Source of the DNA: Dactylonectria macrodidyma
Taxonomy: Eukaryota > Ascomycota > Sordariomycetes > Hypocreales > Nectriaceae
Direction: 5' to 3'
NCBI GenBank assembly: GCA_020744425.1
Contig: JAGMUV010000005.1
Span: forward strand, 4,030,001 to 4,094,000
DNA length: 64,000 bases
This document shows positions 10,145-21,843 of this stretch, piece by piece. A model generated the notes under the pieces. That model made no database searches. It saw only the letters and a list, made by a program, of their open reading frames with translations, and was not told where the DNA came from. Numbering within the stretch: the first letter of the stretch is position 1; every line of letters starts with the position of its first letter. The position numbers and the translations under genes are program-made.

Positions 10145-12768
10145 TTTATTGCCGCAAGGGGAGTCCGGAAGGGGAATTGTCGTCGGTTTTTTGGTTGTCG
10201 ATATGGGAACCTTTGGGTCCGAAACTGCGAGCGCAGAGTGTGTCAACTTTCATCTAGTTCTTGATATCGAGGATATCCTCCATCTTGGTGAAATAGATTA
10301 TCTTACCTCACGCAGCGCAAGCACAGAGCGCCGGGCTAGAGAAGGGTCGTGGTCGTGCTCAGTCGAGGGCGACTTTGCGACACGTGGATGGGTTTTGATA
10401 TGCCTGGTGTAGGCGAGAGAGTTGGTTTGGATGAAGCTGAAGCTGAAGCCGCTGTGAGCTGTCTCCTGGAAGATGGAACCGCGATATGCAAGCTGCTCTT
10501 CTTCGAGTGTGGATTGGGTACTAGAGGAAGCGATAGAGAGATCGAGAAGAGTGGATTCGAAGGCCAGGCTTTGGACGACCTGTTGGGGTGCCGGCGTGGT
10601 GTAATGGGCGAGCAGCCGTGTTGACCCCGTCACCACAGCAACGCCGAGCACCCTTCCAGGGACCGTACAAGGTCCATACAAATGATACAAGACCCCCCGT
10701 ATCGCACCACCGCGTCACCAGGGGCGGCTAACGAGACCAATTCTAAGACACAGCCGAAGGACCAGTTGCCTCTGTGATCACTGGTTTTTGCCAATCCCGC
10801 TGATAATCCTGCCTGGTGCGGCGGCGGCTGGCAAACCCTCCAGGGCCCCTTTGTCCAACGGTCGTGGTGGTTGGTCCATGCATCCAGTGCAATCACCGAA
10901 TCGCCTCCCTTCGAATTACGAAGTACCGACGATAGAGCATCATTCGGCTCGTAGGACCAGTCTCGCCATCTTTCGTCGCCTCGGTCGAAGACGTTCGTCT
11001 CGTGGCATCGCCATGCCTGCTGCGCAATTATTCGGAAGCGCTGTCCTACCAACGCTGCGCTTATTGACGCTGCCCGTGACATACGAGGATGCAGAATTCC
11101 AGTGCATTTTTGAGACCTTGAGCCTGTGACCTCAAGGCTCAAGCGCCTACCCACGGCAACGGTCCATCTGCGTGCACCTGATACCTGATACGGTGACGTC
11201 GTAGTTTCAGACTGCACATAGTAATTAGGTAGTGCAGTGGGATGTCTAAGCTGCCTCTTGTGGTGGGAAGTTCTACATACCAACCAACCAAACCCACTAT
11301 GAGCCACATTCGCCTTTATGGTCCTTCTGCGAGGCTGTGTTGGCTCCCCATCCCCTGCCTCGGCCTCCGTGATGCAAGTACCATTCCAGGGAAAAGTGAG
11401 GCTTATCGGCGTGCGGCGGACTAACACCAGCTGTGCATCACCATGTTGATCGTCTCCGGGATCTAAACTGCCTCTTTCCAGTATATACCTCCTTCCAAGT
11501 GAGCAACCTCTTTTCCAATGCACAACATAAAATGCGCGAGCTGTCCTCTTCAAATACGCTTCCCGGCTGGGTTAGCTTTGAGGCGTTCTACAGCACAGCA
11601 CAGACAGCTCGAAGAGCCGGGCATCGCACACCGATCACCGCTAGCCTTGCTTGGAATGAAGGATCTCCAAGACATGCTCAAACAGGGATCATGGACCAAA
11701 GCTTGGTGTTGATTTTGTGCTCTGGGGTGGGGGATCTGATGGGTGCGTTCTAACGAAACCTCGAAACTTGTCGAAACCTGACTGTTCTTCTTTCTGTATT
11801 GATAGCAGTTCGTCCCACCATCATAGGTAATTTGTTTGAGTGTCATGTAAACAAACGGCTTACACTGTCCAGTCGCTTACCCTGGAGACGCAGGTAAATA
11901 TGCAATCGTATTTTCCGGCTTGAGGCATAATTGGGCAAATAGCATCCAAGATGCAGGAAACAGGCTGCTGCGAGTTGCTGTTGCCATCTCTGACGTGTTC
12001 ATGCTTCTTCCCTGGTAGAGCAGCCCTTAAGATAAAAGTCCTATCGTTCGTGGAGCTGTTCATGCAGAGCTAGGGCGGAAGCACACCTAGGTTGCATCGC
12101 ATCAAGCGGTAGAGGAGTCCGTTCTCAGCGACAGTCTCCCCCCCCAAAAAAAATAAAAAAATGGTCGCAGCCCTAGTCCCTACCCGTCTATGATTTTACA
12201 GCCAGAGACAAAGACAAAGACAAACTCCATAATGCCGTCGAGTTTGAACAACTAGAGTCTGAGTCAAGCAAATAAGTCACACAGAGGGGCCATTATGAAG
12301 GGAAACACGTGCGCAGGCGTTCGGGTGAAGCCGCAAAAAACGGCAACTGGGCCAACTGGGTGGGTGCTGTTTTGGGGATAATTACCTAGCTTCCTCCCAA
12401 GCCCAAGCCCCCCCCCCATCTTGACTTATCCAGCTCATTCAGTCACCGCGACAACGTCCACCAAGAAAAGTGCCAGTGAGCACCCAGGCCGCCCACATCC
12501 CACATCTCCGCCAACCCTTCGACATCACCCCATTTCACACGCCCGGCCATAATCTGTGCCGCTGCGATTGGCTGCTCGTGCCTCTCTTCCACTTCTGCCC
12601 TCTGCAGCCGCAGCCGCAGCCGCACCGCCTGGCACAGAATCGCTCTTCCGTGACTTGTGTGACTTCTGATCTGCCCGCCTCCACCAATTGTCCCTCGTCG
12701 GTGTCTCGAGCCCGACTTTCCGACTCTCCGTTGACCAACTATCCCACCTCCCACCAAACCAGCTCGAC
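10145..12768. other. Divergent intergenic region between the C2H2 and CBS/PB1 genes
   Basis: This stretch is 2.6 kb between two outward-facing genes. The left part should hold the long leader of the C2H2 gene, including the intron at 10225-10306. The right part (about 12,420-12,768) is a CT-rich leader for the CBS/PB1 gene. Homopolymer runs occur at about 12,137-12,162 (C then A) and about 12,408-12,418 (C). The long minus-strand open frame at 10630-11553 has a Trp/Arg/Cys-rich composition unlike a real protein. No gene is supported. Confidence 0.5.
10225..10306 (-). other. Probable 5'-leader intron of the C2H2 gene
   Basis: Reading the minus strand, GAG|GTAAGATAATC at 10306 and GTTGACAC followed by GCTCGCAG at 10225 form an 82-base GT-AG intron just upstream of the start codon at 10144. 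Upstream sequence spliced here is not in frame with the start codon, so it is leader and not coding sequence. Confidence 0.5.
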
Positions 12769-14988
12769 ATGTCTGGCAACACCCATAGAGGCACTCCTGT
12801 CCGTCAGGGCCGAGGTGCTGTCCCCTTCGGCAACAGCCCCAGTGGTTCCAGCATTCCCCGTCCCGTCCTCGAGCAGCACGAGGAGAAAGAGCCGAAGCGA
12901 CCTCCACCGCCAGCTGAAGCCGCCTCCTCTGTGAGCGCCAGTCGCCAGAAGCAGTCCAAGCGTGATGAGGTTCGTTATCCACCCTTGCCCCCGCCATGCC
13001 ATGAGAGAGTTCTGGGCCTGTCTCATGCCGTTGCTACCTCCAACTATACTCTCCATACTGACCGATAAACTCGTGACAGGCCATCCGACGCAAACTTGAG
13101 AATGACTTGTCCAAGAAGAAGCACCTCACGAGCCGTGCTCGACACACCCGAAAGGCCCCTCCGGGCACCGTCCTCGCCCTCAAGCCCAGTCCTGCTCTCC
13201 AGATCAAGCCCAACACCACCGTTTCCGAAGCTGCTCAGCTGATGGCTGCAAAGCGAGAGGACTGCGTCCTTGTTACCGACGATGACGACCGAATCGCCGG
13301 CATCTTCACCGCCAAGGATCTTGCCTTCCGGGTCGTCGGTGCTGGATCAAAGGCCGCCAATGTCACCATTGCCGAAATCATGACCAAGAACCCTCTCTGT
13401 GCCCGCACCGATACCAGCGCTACCGACGCCTTGGACCTGATGGTGCGCAAAGGCTTCCGCCACTTGCCTGTCATGGACGAGAACCAAGACATATCTGGCG
13501 TGCTGGACATCACCAAGTGCTTCTATGACGCCATGGAGAAGCTCGAGCGTGCCTACTCGTCCTCTAGAAAGCTATACGATGCCCTCGAGGGCGTTCAGTC
13601 CGAACTGGGTTCTACCCAACCTCAGCAGATCATCCAGTATGTCGAAGCCCTGCGCAGCAAGATGTCTGGACCAACCCTGGAGACCGTCCTGAACGGAATC
13701 CCCCCCACCACTGTCAGCGTCAGGACCTCGGTCAAGGAGGCTGCGGCGCTCATGAAGGAAAACCGCACCACTGCCGTTCTGGTCCAGGATCAGGGTGCCA
13801 TTACCGGAATTTTCACCAGCAAGGACGTAGTCCTCCGAGTAATTGCTCCTGGCCTTGACCCCGCCAACTGCAGTGTCGTCCGTGTCATGACCCCTCATCC
13901 CGACTTCGCCCCGATAGACATGACTCTCCAGGCCGCTCTTCGCAAGATGCACGGTATGTAGCCTTGAGCATGAATTATTCAAACCGTTGTATCTAATTTT
14001 GAATCTAGATGGCCACTACCTCAACCTTCCTGTTATGAACGATGGCGGCGAGATTGTCGGTATGGTCGACGTTCTCAAGCTCACCTACGCTACTCTGGAG
14101 CAGATCAATACCATTTCTAACTCTAACGATGACGAGGGCCCTGCCTGGAACAAGTTCTGGCTCTCCCTTGACCATGAGACCGAGTCCGCCATGTCTGGAG
14201 AGGGGAGTCATATGCAGCACACCAACCTTGGCTCGCGTCTCACGTCACCAGATGTCACTCGTGAGCGGCTTGGTGACAGCGTCGCACCCGGAGACTCGGC
14301 GTCTCATATTGGCCTCGAGTCCCCCGCTCGATCGACTATTCCGGAAGGAATTGAAACGCGACTCCCCGAGGAGCTTCCTTTCACCTTCAAGTTCAAGGCG
14401 CCTTCTGGCCGCGTGCACCGCGTCAAGGTTGTTGCCATGGATGGCATGGAAGTATTTGTGGCGGCGGTCGCTGCCAAGCTTGGTGGCGAGGCAGACGCTA
14501 TTGGCGGTACCCCTCCTGTTGATGAGGGCAAGATCACTGGCCCTGGATTCGCTCTGAGCTACATGGACGATGAAGGAGACACTGTTTCCATCACAACCGA
14601 CCAAGACCTGATCGAGTCTGTACTGCTGGCTCGTCAAAGCCATCATCACAAGGTGGATCTTTATGTTCACGACCCAGAGAAGTCCCCTGTCGCACCGGCC
14701 TCTCTCGAGGTCAACGCTCTGCAGACCCCTACGATGTCTTCCGGGTCAGGTCTCCGGGAACGACGCAAGTGGTGGCCTGATGAGGAGGATGAGGAAGAGG
14801 AAGAGGAGGAGGAGGACGAAGACGAAGCAGCATCCACCGTGCGAAGGCCGCGGCGAGCGAGGCCAGCTCCTCCTGCCCCTGAGCTCATCGCTGGCGTTCC
14901 CAACGAGCTCCTCCTTCCTGGTGCTATCGTCACTTTGGCAGTGGTCATCGTGGGTGTCTTCACCATCTCGAGAATCACCGGCCGATAA
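12769..14988 (+). CDS. Four-CBS-domain, PB1-domain, tail-anchored membrane protein (Mug70-like)
   Basis: The exons are 12769-12969, 13080-13953 and 14009-14988, giving 684 residues. Two CBS pairs lie at roughly residues 98-220 and 266-390; repeated signatures are VSEAAQLMAAKREDCVLV and VKEAAALMKENRTTAVLV, with GIFTAKDLAFRV and GIFTSKDVVLRV. CBS pairs usually sense adenine nucleotides. A PB1-type region lies at about 481-575, an acidic Glu/Asp run at about 614-632, and a single C-terminal membrane segment at about 658-681 (LLLPGAIVTLAVVIVGVFTI). The order CBS-CBS-PB1-membrane tail matches the fungal family of S. pombe Mug70, whose function is poorly known. A short cytosolic C-terminus suggests a tail-anchored protein facing the cytosol. 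The start is the first ATG after a CT-rich leader; both introns are GT-AG and keep frame. Confidence 0.9.
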
Positions 14989-15361
14989 TGGGAGCAAGTG
15001 CCTTTCTGAACCTGCCTTGATAATGACATGATGAAGCCCAGAGACTGGAGGAGATTGTAGATACGTAGAAAATTTGTGTCTCTAGAGATTACCCACAAGT
15101 TTTAATCCAACCCATAAACTCTCTTAGGAAATTTTTTTGGATGTCTTCAGTCGGAACTCGTGTGCGTAAAATGTTTTGGAGAGAGAGACCCGTCTAAGTC
15201 GTCGTGCTTACGAGTCGAATAGTGCGTCTTTGGGTGTGGTTGAACGGCGCCGGAAAATCCCGAGCTCCGCAACTCATTGACAGGCCTGGGCCAAAATTTG
15301 GTGCTGGTCGAACGAGCAAGATGAGCAGTTCGAACTTCGAGTAACCACAACAGCATTCACC
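14989..15361. other. Intergenic between the CBS/PB1 gene and uS2m
   Basis: This is the 3' flank of the CBS/PB1 gene followed by the short promoter of the ribosomal protein gene. Both genes are on the plus strand. No ORF or clear element is seen. Confidence 0.5.
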
Positions 15362-17186
15362 ATGATAGTGCGGAACGTTGCGGTGCGGCATGGTGAGTCA
15401 ATCAAGACCAATTGGTTGGAATAATAGGACTAACGCACTCAGGCCGCCGCGCATTGGCGTTTCCCATGTCCAGGGTGCTCCTCCGACGGATTACCACCGA
15501 GCCCACAACTGGGACGACAAATAAGATCCCAAACGAGATTTCAAAAGAGACCCCAGGCGAGACCCCAACGGAGATCTCAGAAGAGGAGGCAGCTGAGTCT
15601 ATGCGCATGTGGGGTGTGCTTCGAGAACGTCCTGCTCCCCCAAGGGTCACGTCCGCATCAAGGAAGAAGCAGAAAATCGTGCAAGATGGCATCTTGTCCC
15701 TCGGCAGCGACTCTGCGCACGAGCATCGGGGCAAGCGGTGGACCACTAAGCATTCGACTACCAGCTCTGCTGAACCTGTCTCTCCTGCTCAGCAGTACAC
15801 CGAATTCCGTCGTATTCAGAAATCGACCCGTGACATCGGATCGCGTGTCGAGCGCCGCTACGTTCCTACTGAGCTCATCAGCGACCCACCTGGAGCTGCG
15901 GACATCTCGTTGGAGCTCCTGATGGCCTCGCAAACCCACATGGGACACATAACCTCTGCCTGGAACCCGGCCAATTCGAGGTACATTTACGGCGTGCGTC
16001 AAGGCATCCATGTCATCTCTCTCGAGACAACGGCGGCGCATCTTCGACGTGCTGCTCGTGTGGTGGAAGATGTCTCGTACCGTGGTGGCCTCATCCTCTT
16101 TGTAGGTAACAGAAAGGGCCAGATGGAGATCGTGACTAGGGCTGCTGAGCTGTCTGGGGCGTGCCATCTGTTTACCAAGTGGACTCCTGGAGGCATTACG
16201 AACCGAGATGTCATTCTCAGGGCGCAGGGCATGAAGGTTGTGGACCACCTGGATCAGAACCTGGACGGCTTTCAGAAGTACAGCGGTCTCGCTCGACCTC
16301 TATTGCCTGATCTTGTTGTTTGCCTCAACCCGCTTGAGAACTACACCCTGCTCTATGAATGCGGCCTGAAGAACATTCCCACTATCGGTGTCATTGACAC
16401 CAACGCCGACCCTTCTTGGGTGACGTACACTATCCCCGGCAACGATGACAGGTATGTTTCTATGGTCTGATTAGGAGTGGATGGAGCTAACTTTGCCTAA
16501 GTCTGCGATCCGTCGCTGTTATTGCAGGTGTTCTGGGCCGAGCCGGCGAGGCCGGTCTCAAGCGCAGACTCGAGGAAGCCGCCAAAGGCCAGGTCGCGTG
16601 GAGCAACCCCGAGGACCTTGACCGCCACATCATGAAGGAGACCAAGGCTGCCTTAGCCGAGCGGAAGGAGGTCATGGGCCGGATGCAACACAACGTCGAG
16701 GGCTTCAGCGAGGAGGAGCAGAAGCTCTTGAGGACGCAGTTCTACGGTGAAGAACCGGAGGTTACCGAAGCTGACATGATGAGTATTCTGGGCGAGGCTG
16801 CGCTGGGTGACTCGAAAGCGGCCGCGATCAAGACGACGGCCACTGTTGCCAGTAGCGAGGAGGCAACTATTGTTAGCAGCGAGGAGACAACCGTTGTTAG
16901 CAACGAGGAAGCAACTGTTGTTAGCAGCGAGGAGGCAACCGTTGTTAGCAGCGAGGAAGCAACTGTTGTTAGCAGCGAGGCGGAACCTGTTGCCAGCGTT
17001 GTGAAGGAGCTTGCTGCCAGCATTGAGGTAGAACCTGTTACTAGCATTGAGGCGGAGCCTGTTATCAGTGGTGAGCCGGCAATGGCTGAGAAGCTGGCGA
17101 GCGTTGAAGAGCAGCTGAATGGACTGCAGGAGAAGGCTGTTGCGATTGAGGCGGAGATCAAGTCTAGCAGCGAAAAGCCGGAGTAA
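15362..17186 (+). CDS. MRP4: Mitochondrial small-subunit ribosomal protein uS2m
   Basis: The exons are 15362-15392, 15443-16451 and 16502-17186, giving 574 residues. The N-terminus MIVRNVAVRHGRRALAFP is basic and lacks acids, like a mitochondrial import signal. The S2 domain covers about residues 165-390, with HMGHITSAWNPANSRYI, the GGLILFVGNRKGQ strand-loop, GGITNRD and IPTIGVIDTNADP, all standard for uS2. Fungal uS2m is about 400-450 residues. The excess here is a C-terminal extension containing six near-identical eight-residue repeats (bases 16839-16982) and then a Glu/Ala/Val-rich coiled-coil-like end. The start codon is in the 31-base first exon; starting instead at 15412 would read through the first intron. 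The identification is secure. Confidence 0.94.
16839..16982 (+). repeat. Tandem 24-base repeat (six copies) inside the uS2m gene
   Basis: Six consecutive 24-base units encode variants of ATVVSSEE (ATVASSEE, ATIVSSEE, TTVVSNEE, ATVVSSEE, ATVVSSEE, ATVVSSEA). The units differ by a few bases each and stay in frame. Weaker related repeats (EPVASVV, EPVTSIEA, EPVISGE) follow. Confidence 0.9.
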
Positions 17187-18563
17187 AGAGCAGGAACAAT
17201 TGTTGTACAATATGGCGATGTATAATAAACAAAACAAAAAGAGGAATGTAGAGCGACCGATACAACGAGCCTGTGAACTTTCTGTATATCACCTTTTGTA
17301 ACTTTCAGGATGTTGTCTTTGATACGTCCTAGGCAGCCTAGCCAGCGGGCGGATTCATTCAAGCGTGTGTTGGTAGTTGTCATTTCAGCACTGAAGCACA
17401 ACAGTGGTAATTGAGGTCACTAACGGATACATGATCCTAGTTTCTCCACTCGTTGGTACATTTTTAAACACGAGTTGTCTGCAGCTGTACTGAAATGAGA
17501 AATGGGTCTTTGGTGCTACCATCTCTAAGACTAGGATTTTAGGCTCACACTGCCAGTCACCTTAGCTACACTGCCCGGAGCTCTGGTTCCGTAATTGACT
17601 GTTGTGTAAGAGTCAGACTACTTACTGTCTTTTTCTCTCCAATGTTTCGGAGGATTAGCAACGGTGATCTGTTTTCCACCGTTGTTCTTCAATGTGCATT
17701 ACACGCACCTTGCAGCACACGTTGGATCACCCCAGAACTGTATATGGTTCCGGCTTTCTCAAACTATCCAATTCGAACCTGAGCTTGGGTATTGGATTTG
17801 TTATAATATTGATTTACTGTTGGGTTTTCGTCAAAGTGTTGTACTTTGGCCCCCCTCTGGCTGTGCGCCATCAAGGTCCCCCAACAGCTTCTTTAACGCT
17901 GTTCGAGCGTTGAGAAATTGGGTTCGGACCCTCCATCCTGGAAAAAGAGTGTCAGACACGTGACTGCTGTGGAACAATCGTATGGGGTGAATTAGAGCGC
18001 AATGTTTAACGAGGTTATGATTATGATTTAAGTAGATTAGAATCCCATCGATCATGGGAATAGTGTTAGTTCTGCTGTATCGATTGCAGTGTTCTTAGTG
18101 AGTGGGTGACTCAGTGAAAACCCCGGTCAGGTGAGCGATTTCATCATTGCCCGACGGACCGGCGTGGCGGGTCCGAACGGGCGTTTGCCTCAGGCATGAA
18201 GCCGGCCGGAACTTTCTGTCCCCGTCTGCGAGGACCCACACGTGACCGGAAAGTTGGAGACTCTTGCCGACTCGATGGAATAGTCTGGCGTGGTGGTTGT
18301 GTTTGATGGTTGAAAATGACCCCGCACCACCTTCCAGTTACCCCGCCGCCCTCGCGTTCGAGTTTGCAAGTGCGTCCGCGACTCGGAGGCCAGGGCCACC
18401 AACTGAGACGACCCAATCGAAGCTACCGAAGCCCAGGGAAATTTTTTTACATCAACCACCCGAATCTTCCCACCTTTTCTCTCCCTCCCTCTTCTTCTCC
18501 ATCCAATCCTCCTCATTGCTTTCATCTTTGCAGCTTCACAGCTTCTTCAATTGATCAGACACA
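17187..18563. other. Intergenic between uS2m and SHMT
   Basis: This is the uS2m 3' flank, then about 1 kb without a supported ORF, then the SHMT promoter with a CT-rich leader at about 18,470-18,545. A TGACTCA site lies at 18107-18113. Confidence 0.5.
18107..18113 (+). promoter_or_regulatory. TGACTCA site upstream of SHMT (Gcn4/Cpc1 or Bas1 type)
   Basis: The palindromic TGACTCA matches the consensus of the amino-acid starvation regulator Gcn4/CPC1, and contains TGACTC, the yeast Bas1 site. It lies about 450 bases before the SHMT start codon. In yeast, SHM2 is regulated by Bas1/Bas2, so the link is plausible, but one 7-base match can arise by chance. Confidence 0.4.
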
Positions 18564-20270
18564 ATGGCCCCTACCAATGCCGAGTATGCGCTCTCTGAGT
18601 CGCACAAGGAGGTTCGTTGACCCCGCCACATTCGAGCTCCCCAGTCGCATCTCGTCATGCTGCAATGGAGTCATACTTTCCAAAAAATGACATTGTTGAC
18701 TGACTCCCACTTTAGATGCTTGAGAAGTCTCTTCTCGACTCCGACCCCGAGGTCGCCTCCATCATGGTACGTCTGTCCTCTCTGCATTGCTCCGTACCTC
18801 CCCTGAGCCACTAAGACTCATTTGCTAACGCCCCCAATAGAAGGATGAGATCAAGCGCCAGCGCGAGTCCATTGTTCTCATTGCCTCCGAGAACATCACC
18901 TCCCGCGCCGTTTTCGACGCTCTTGGTTCCCCCATGTCCAACAAGTACTCGGAGGGTTACCCCGGCGCCCGTTACTATGGTGGCAACCAGCACATCGACC
19001 AGATCGAGCTGCTCTGCCAGCGCCGTGCCCTCGAGGCCTTCCACGTCGACTCCGAGAAGTGGGGTGTCAACGTCCAGTGCCTCTCCGGTAGCCCTGCCAA
19101 CCTCCAGGTCTACCAGGCTATCATGCCCCCTCACGGCCGCCTCATGGGTCTTGACCTTCCCCACGGTGGCCATCTGAGCCACGGTTACCAGACCCCCCAG
19201 CGAAAGTGAGTCACACCATTACCAAATCTCGTGTTTTGCACACAACGGCCTCGAACCAGGATGCTAACCATCACTCAAGGATCTCTGCCGTCTCTACCTA
19301 CTTCGAGACTATGCCCTACCGTGTGGACCTCGACACCGGAATCATTGACTATGACACCCTCGAGAAGAACGCCCAGCTTTACCGCCCTAAGGTCCTCGTT
19401 GCTGGCACATCGGCCTACTGCCGTCTCATCGACTACGCTCGCATGCGCAAGATTGCCGACTCCGTCGGTGCCTACCTCGTTGTCGACATGGCCCACATCT
19501 CCGGCCTCATCGCCGCTGAGGTCATCCCCTCCCCCTTCCTCCACGCCGATATTGTCACCACCACCACCCACAAGTCTCTTCGTGGTCCCCGTGGAGCTAT
19601 GATCTTCTTCCGCAAGGGCGTCCGCTCCGTCAACCCCAAGACTGGTGCCGAGACTCTCTATGATCTCGAGAACCCCATCAACTTCTCCGTCTTCCCCGGC
19701 CACCAGGGCGGTCCCCACAACCACACCATCACTGCCCTGGCCGTTGCCCTGAAGCAGGCTGCCAGCCCCGACTTCAAGGCCTACCAGGAGAAGGTCGTCT
19801 CCAACGCCAAGACTCTGGAGAACACCTTCAAGACCCTCGGTCACAAGCTCGTCTCCGACGGCACTGACAGCCACATGGTTCTTGTCGACCTCCGCCAGCA
19901 CAACCTGGACGGTGCCCGTATTGAGGCCGTTCTCGAGCAGATCAACATCGCTTGCAACAAGAACGCCATCCCTGGCGACAAGAGCGCCCTCACCCCTTAC
20001 GGTATCCGCATTGGTACACCCGCCATGACCTCGCGTGGCTTCGGAGAGAAGGAGTTCGAGCGCGTCGGCAAGTACATTGACCAGGCAATCAAGATCGCCA
20101 GGGAGGTTCAAGATGCCCTCCCCAAGGAGGCCAACAGGCTCAAGGATTTCAAGACCAAGGTTGCCAGTGGCGAGATTGAGAAGATCAATGAGCTCCGCAC
20201 AGAGATTGCCGCCTGGTGCAACGGCTTTCCTCTCCCCGTTGAGGGCTGGCGCCTGGATGCAGGCATCTAA
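18564..20270 (+). CDS. SHM2: Serine hydroxymethyltransferase, cytosolic
   Basis: This PLP enzyme interconverts serine plus tetrahydrofolate and glycine plus 5,10-methylene-tetrahydrofolate, feeding purine, thymidylate and methionine synthesis. The exons are 18564-18611, 18716-18766, 18841-19205 and 19280-20270, giving 484 residues, the usual length. No mitochondrial presequence is visible in [16 protein letters not shown], so this is the cytosolic form. The PLP lysine is K253 in [13 protein letters not shown]; the family block [18 protein letters not shown] and the HQGGPHNH motif are intact. Codon use is strongly C-ending, as in highly expressed fungal genes. The first two exons are tiny (16 and 17 codons) and rest on splice signals and the match to fungal N-termini. 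An upstream TGACTCA may link it to amino-acid or purine control. Confidence 0.96.
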
Positions 20271-21843
20271 ATTGCCGATCAAACCTTCTAAAACTGTCTT
20301 GTCGAGAGGCAATTCAAGTTCTTCAACACGATTGATTGGCAAAGCAGGTCAAGAGGCAGGGCAACCCATTTTCATCAAAAGGGGTGTCCCAAAATATTAA
20401 AGCAAAGCGGCGGCATTTAACATGGATGAGGCAAACGGCGAAACGTTCAACAAGCATGCATTTCATCAAGGCGCAATAACTAGTTGTTTCATATCTTTGG
20501 TTTTCAAGGGGTGTGTTTGTGGTATAAGATCCTTCAACAAAATTGGATTGGGCGGTGGGAGTATGGGTTCCGGGTATCTAGGAAGAGTCATAAACAGATT
20601 AAATTCAAAATCAGTGTGGCCCCTAATTATTTCCAATTTAACACACGAGACTTGGTACCATCCACCCATATTTTAGATCCTGATCGCCAGACGAGTTCGA
20701 TGACGGAGGAAGTGAATTGTCAATGCATAAATTGGTGCACATATCCTTGACATCCCACGTTTCTGCCAGCTGCCTAGCTCTTTTCGTCAACTGACTCACC
20801 GCTTTCAGCCCTACAGTGGCAGATTTGGTATGACAGGGGGGGGTTCATTGACAACCTAGATAGGCATATCGGTGATAAGATAACTACAATCAAAGATATG
20901 ACCCCTCTCCTACTGGGTACGCTGCTACTCTGCAGGGTCTCATACAAGCTCTTCTGTCTCGCTCTATAATTAATGAAGCCATGTTTAAGTAGAGGGAGTT
21001 TTAACGTACCTAGCTAAGTTAGGTGCTGCTCCTTGAGGGAAATTTTACCCGGCGTGTGATTTGTTCGTACCATTACCGTAGCTACCTAAGTTATCAGTTG
21101 CCTCTAGCGGGCAATGTCTACCAAGGTTCTCTTATGTAAGGCGGGTGACGCAGAGTACGTACAAGCCGAAAGCGGCAACCTAGGTAGCCCTGGGCATTTC
21201 CCCTCACCCAGTCCCAACTGCTCATGACTGAACATTTCAGCACAGGCATACTTTCCATCACAGCCCATCCCCCGTCATCACGCAGCAGCACGCAGCACTC
21301 AAGCACACCGGTCACGACAGCACACACTCACCGGTTGCCAGTCGCCGCAGCCCACAAGCCCACAGGCACACGCAAGAGGCTTTAGGTCGGACGTCGATTG
21401 GGCCATATAGAGGACCCGGATAAATACCTTAGCTACCTAGCCAGTTTGGCTTGTCTGCACCGTTGGTCGCCCGTGGCTTGACGACAGTTCCTCTTTATTT
21501 TCCGGTATGCTCGTTCGTCCTGTTCATCTGTGGCTTGTCCATTCCTTTGGGGGGTTTCCCCTTCAATTCTAGTCTGCCTACGTCAATACCCCTCGTCCCA
21601 TGACGTATGTCTGGTGGCGGTCTCTGTAGAAGCCCATGCCCTTCCTGCCTGGCATGTGCTCTGGGCGAAAAGCTGCTGGCTGAATTGAGGCAACCAGATG
21701 AGATGGGAGGGACCAACGACAAAGGAAAAGAAAAAGGAATTAAAATGATGTGACATAATTCACTAACTCGACATGCCTGGACAGGCAGTGTTAGGTTGTT
21801 AGGTTCTTCCCGTCTAGTATTCGTCGAGCAGTCGACAGCAACG
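20271..21843. other. Intergenic between SHMT and the Spt10-like gene, with short CTAGCTACCTAAG-type repeats
   Basis: No ORF is supported. Imperfect copies of a CTAGGTAGCT / TAGCTACCTA motif recur at about 21,008-21,025, 21,080-21,094, 21,178-21,187 and 21,428-21,442. A TATA-like stretch (CATATAGAGG then GATAAATACC) lies at about 21,404-21,428, about 420 bases before the downstream start codon. Confidence 0.5.

Noticed and set aside
10630..11553. 307-codon minus-strand open frame
   Set aside because: Its composition is rich in Trp, Arg, Cys and His with no motif or hydrophobic pattern, and it has no splice or promoter context. It lies in the divergent upstream region of two genes.
16653..17401. 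Long minus-strand frames over the uS2m tail (194 and 219 codons)
   Set aside because: They are produced by the 24-base repeat being open in several frames.
17905..17950. Possible tRNA T-arm (GGTTCGGACCC-like)
   Set aside because: No matching acceptor, D or anticodon stems could be drawn around it.
19275..20342. 355-codon frame antisense to SHMT
   Set aside because: It is the mirror of a strongly biased coding sequence, with no independent signals.
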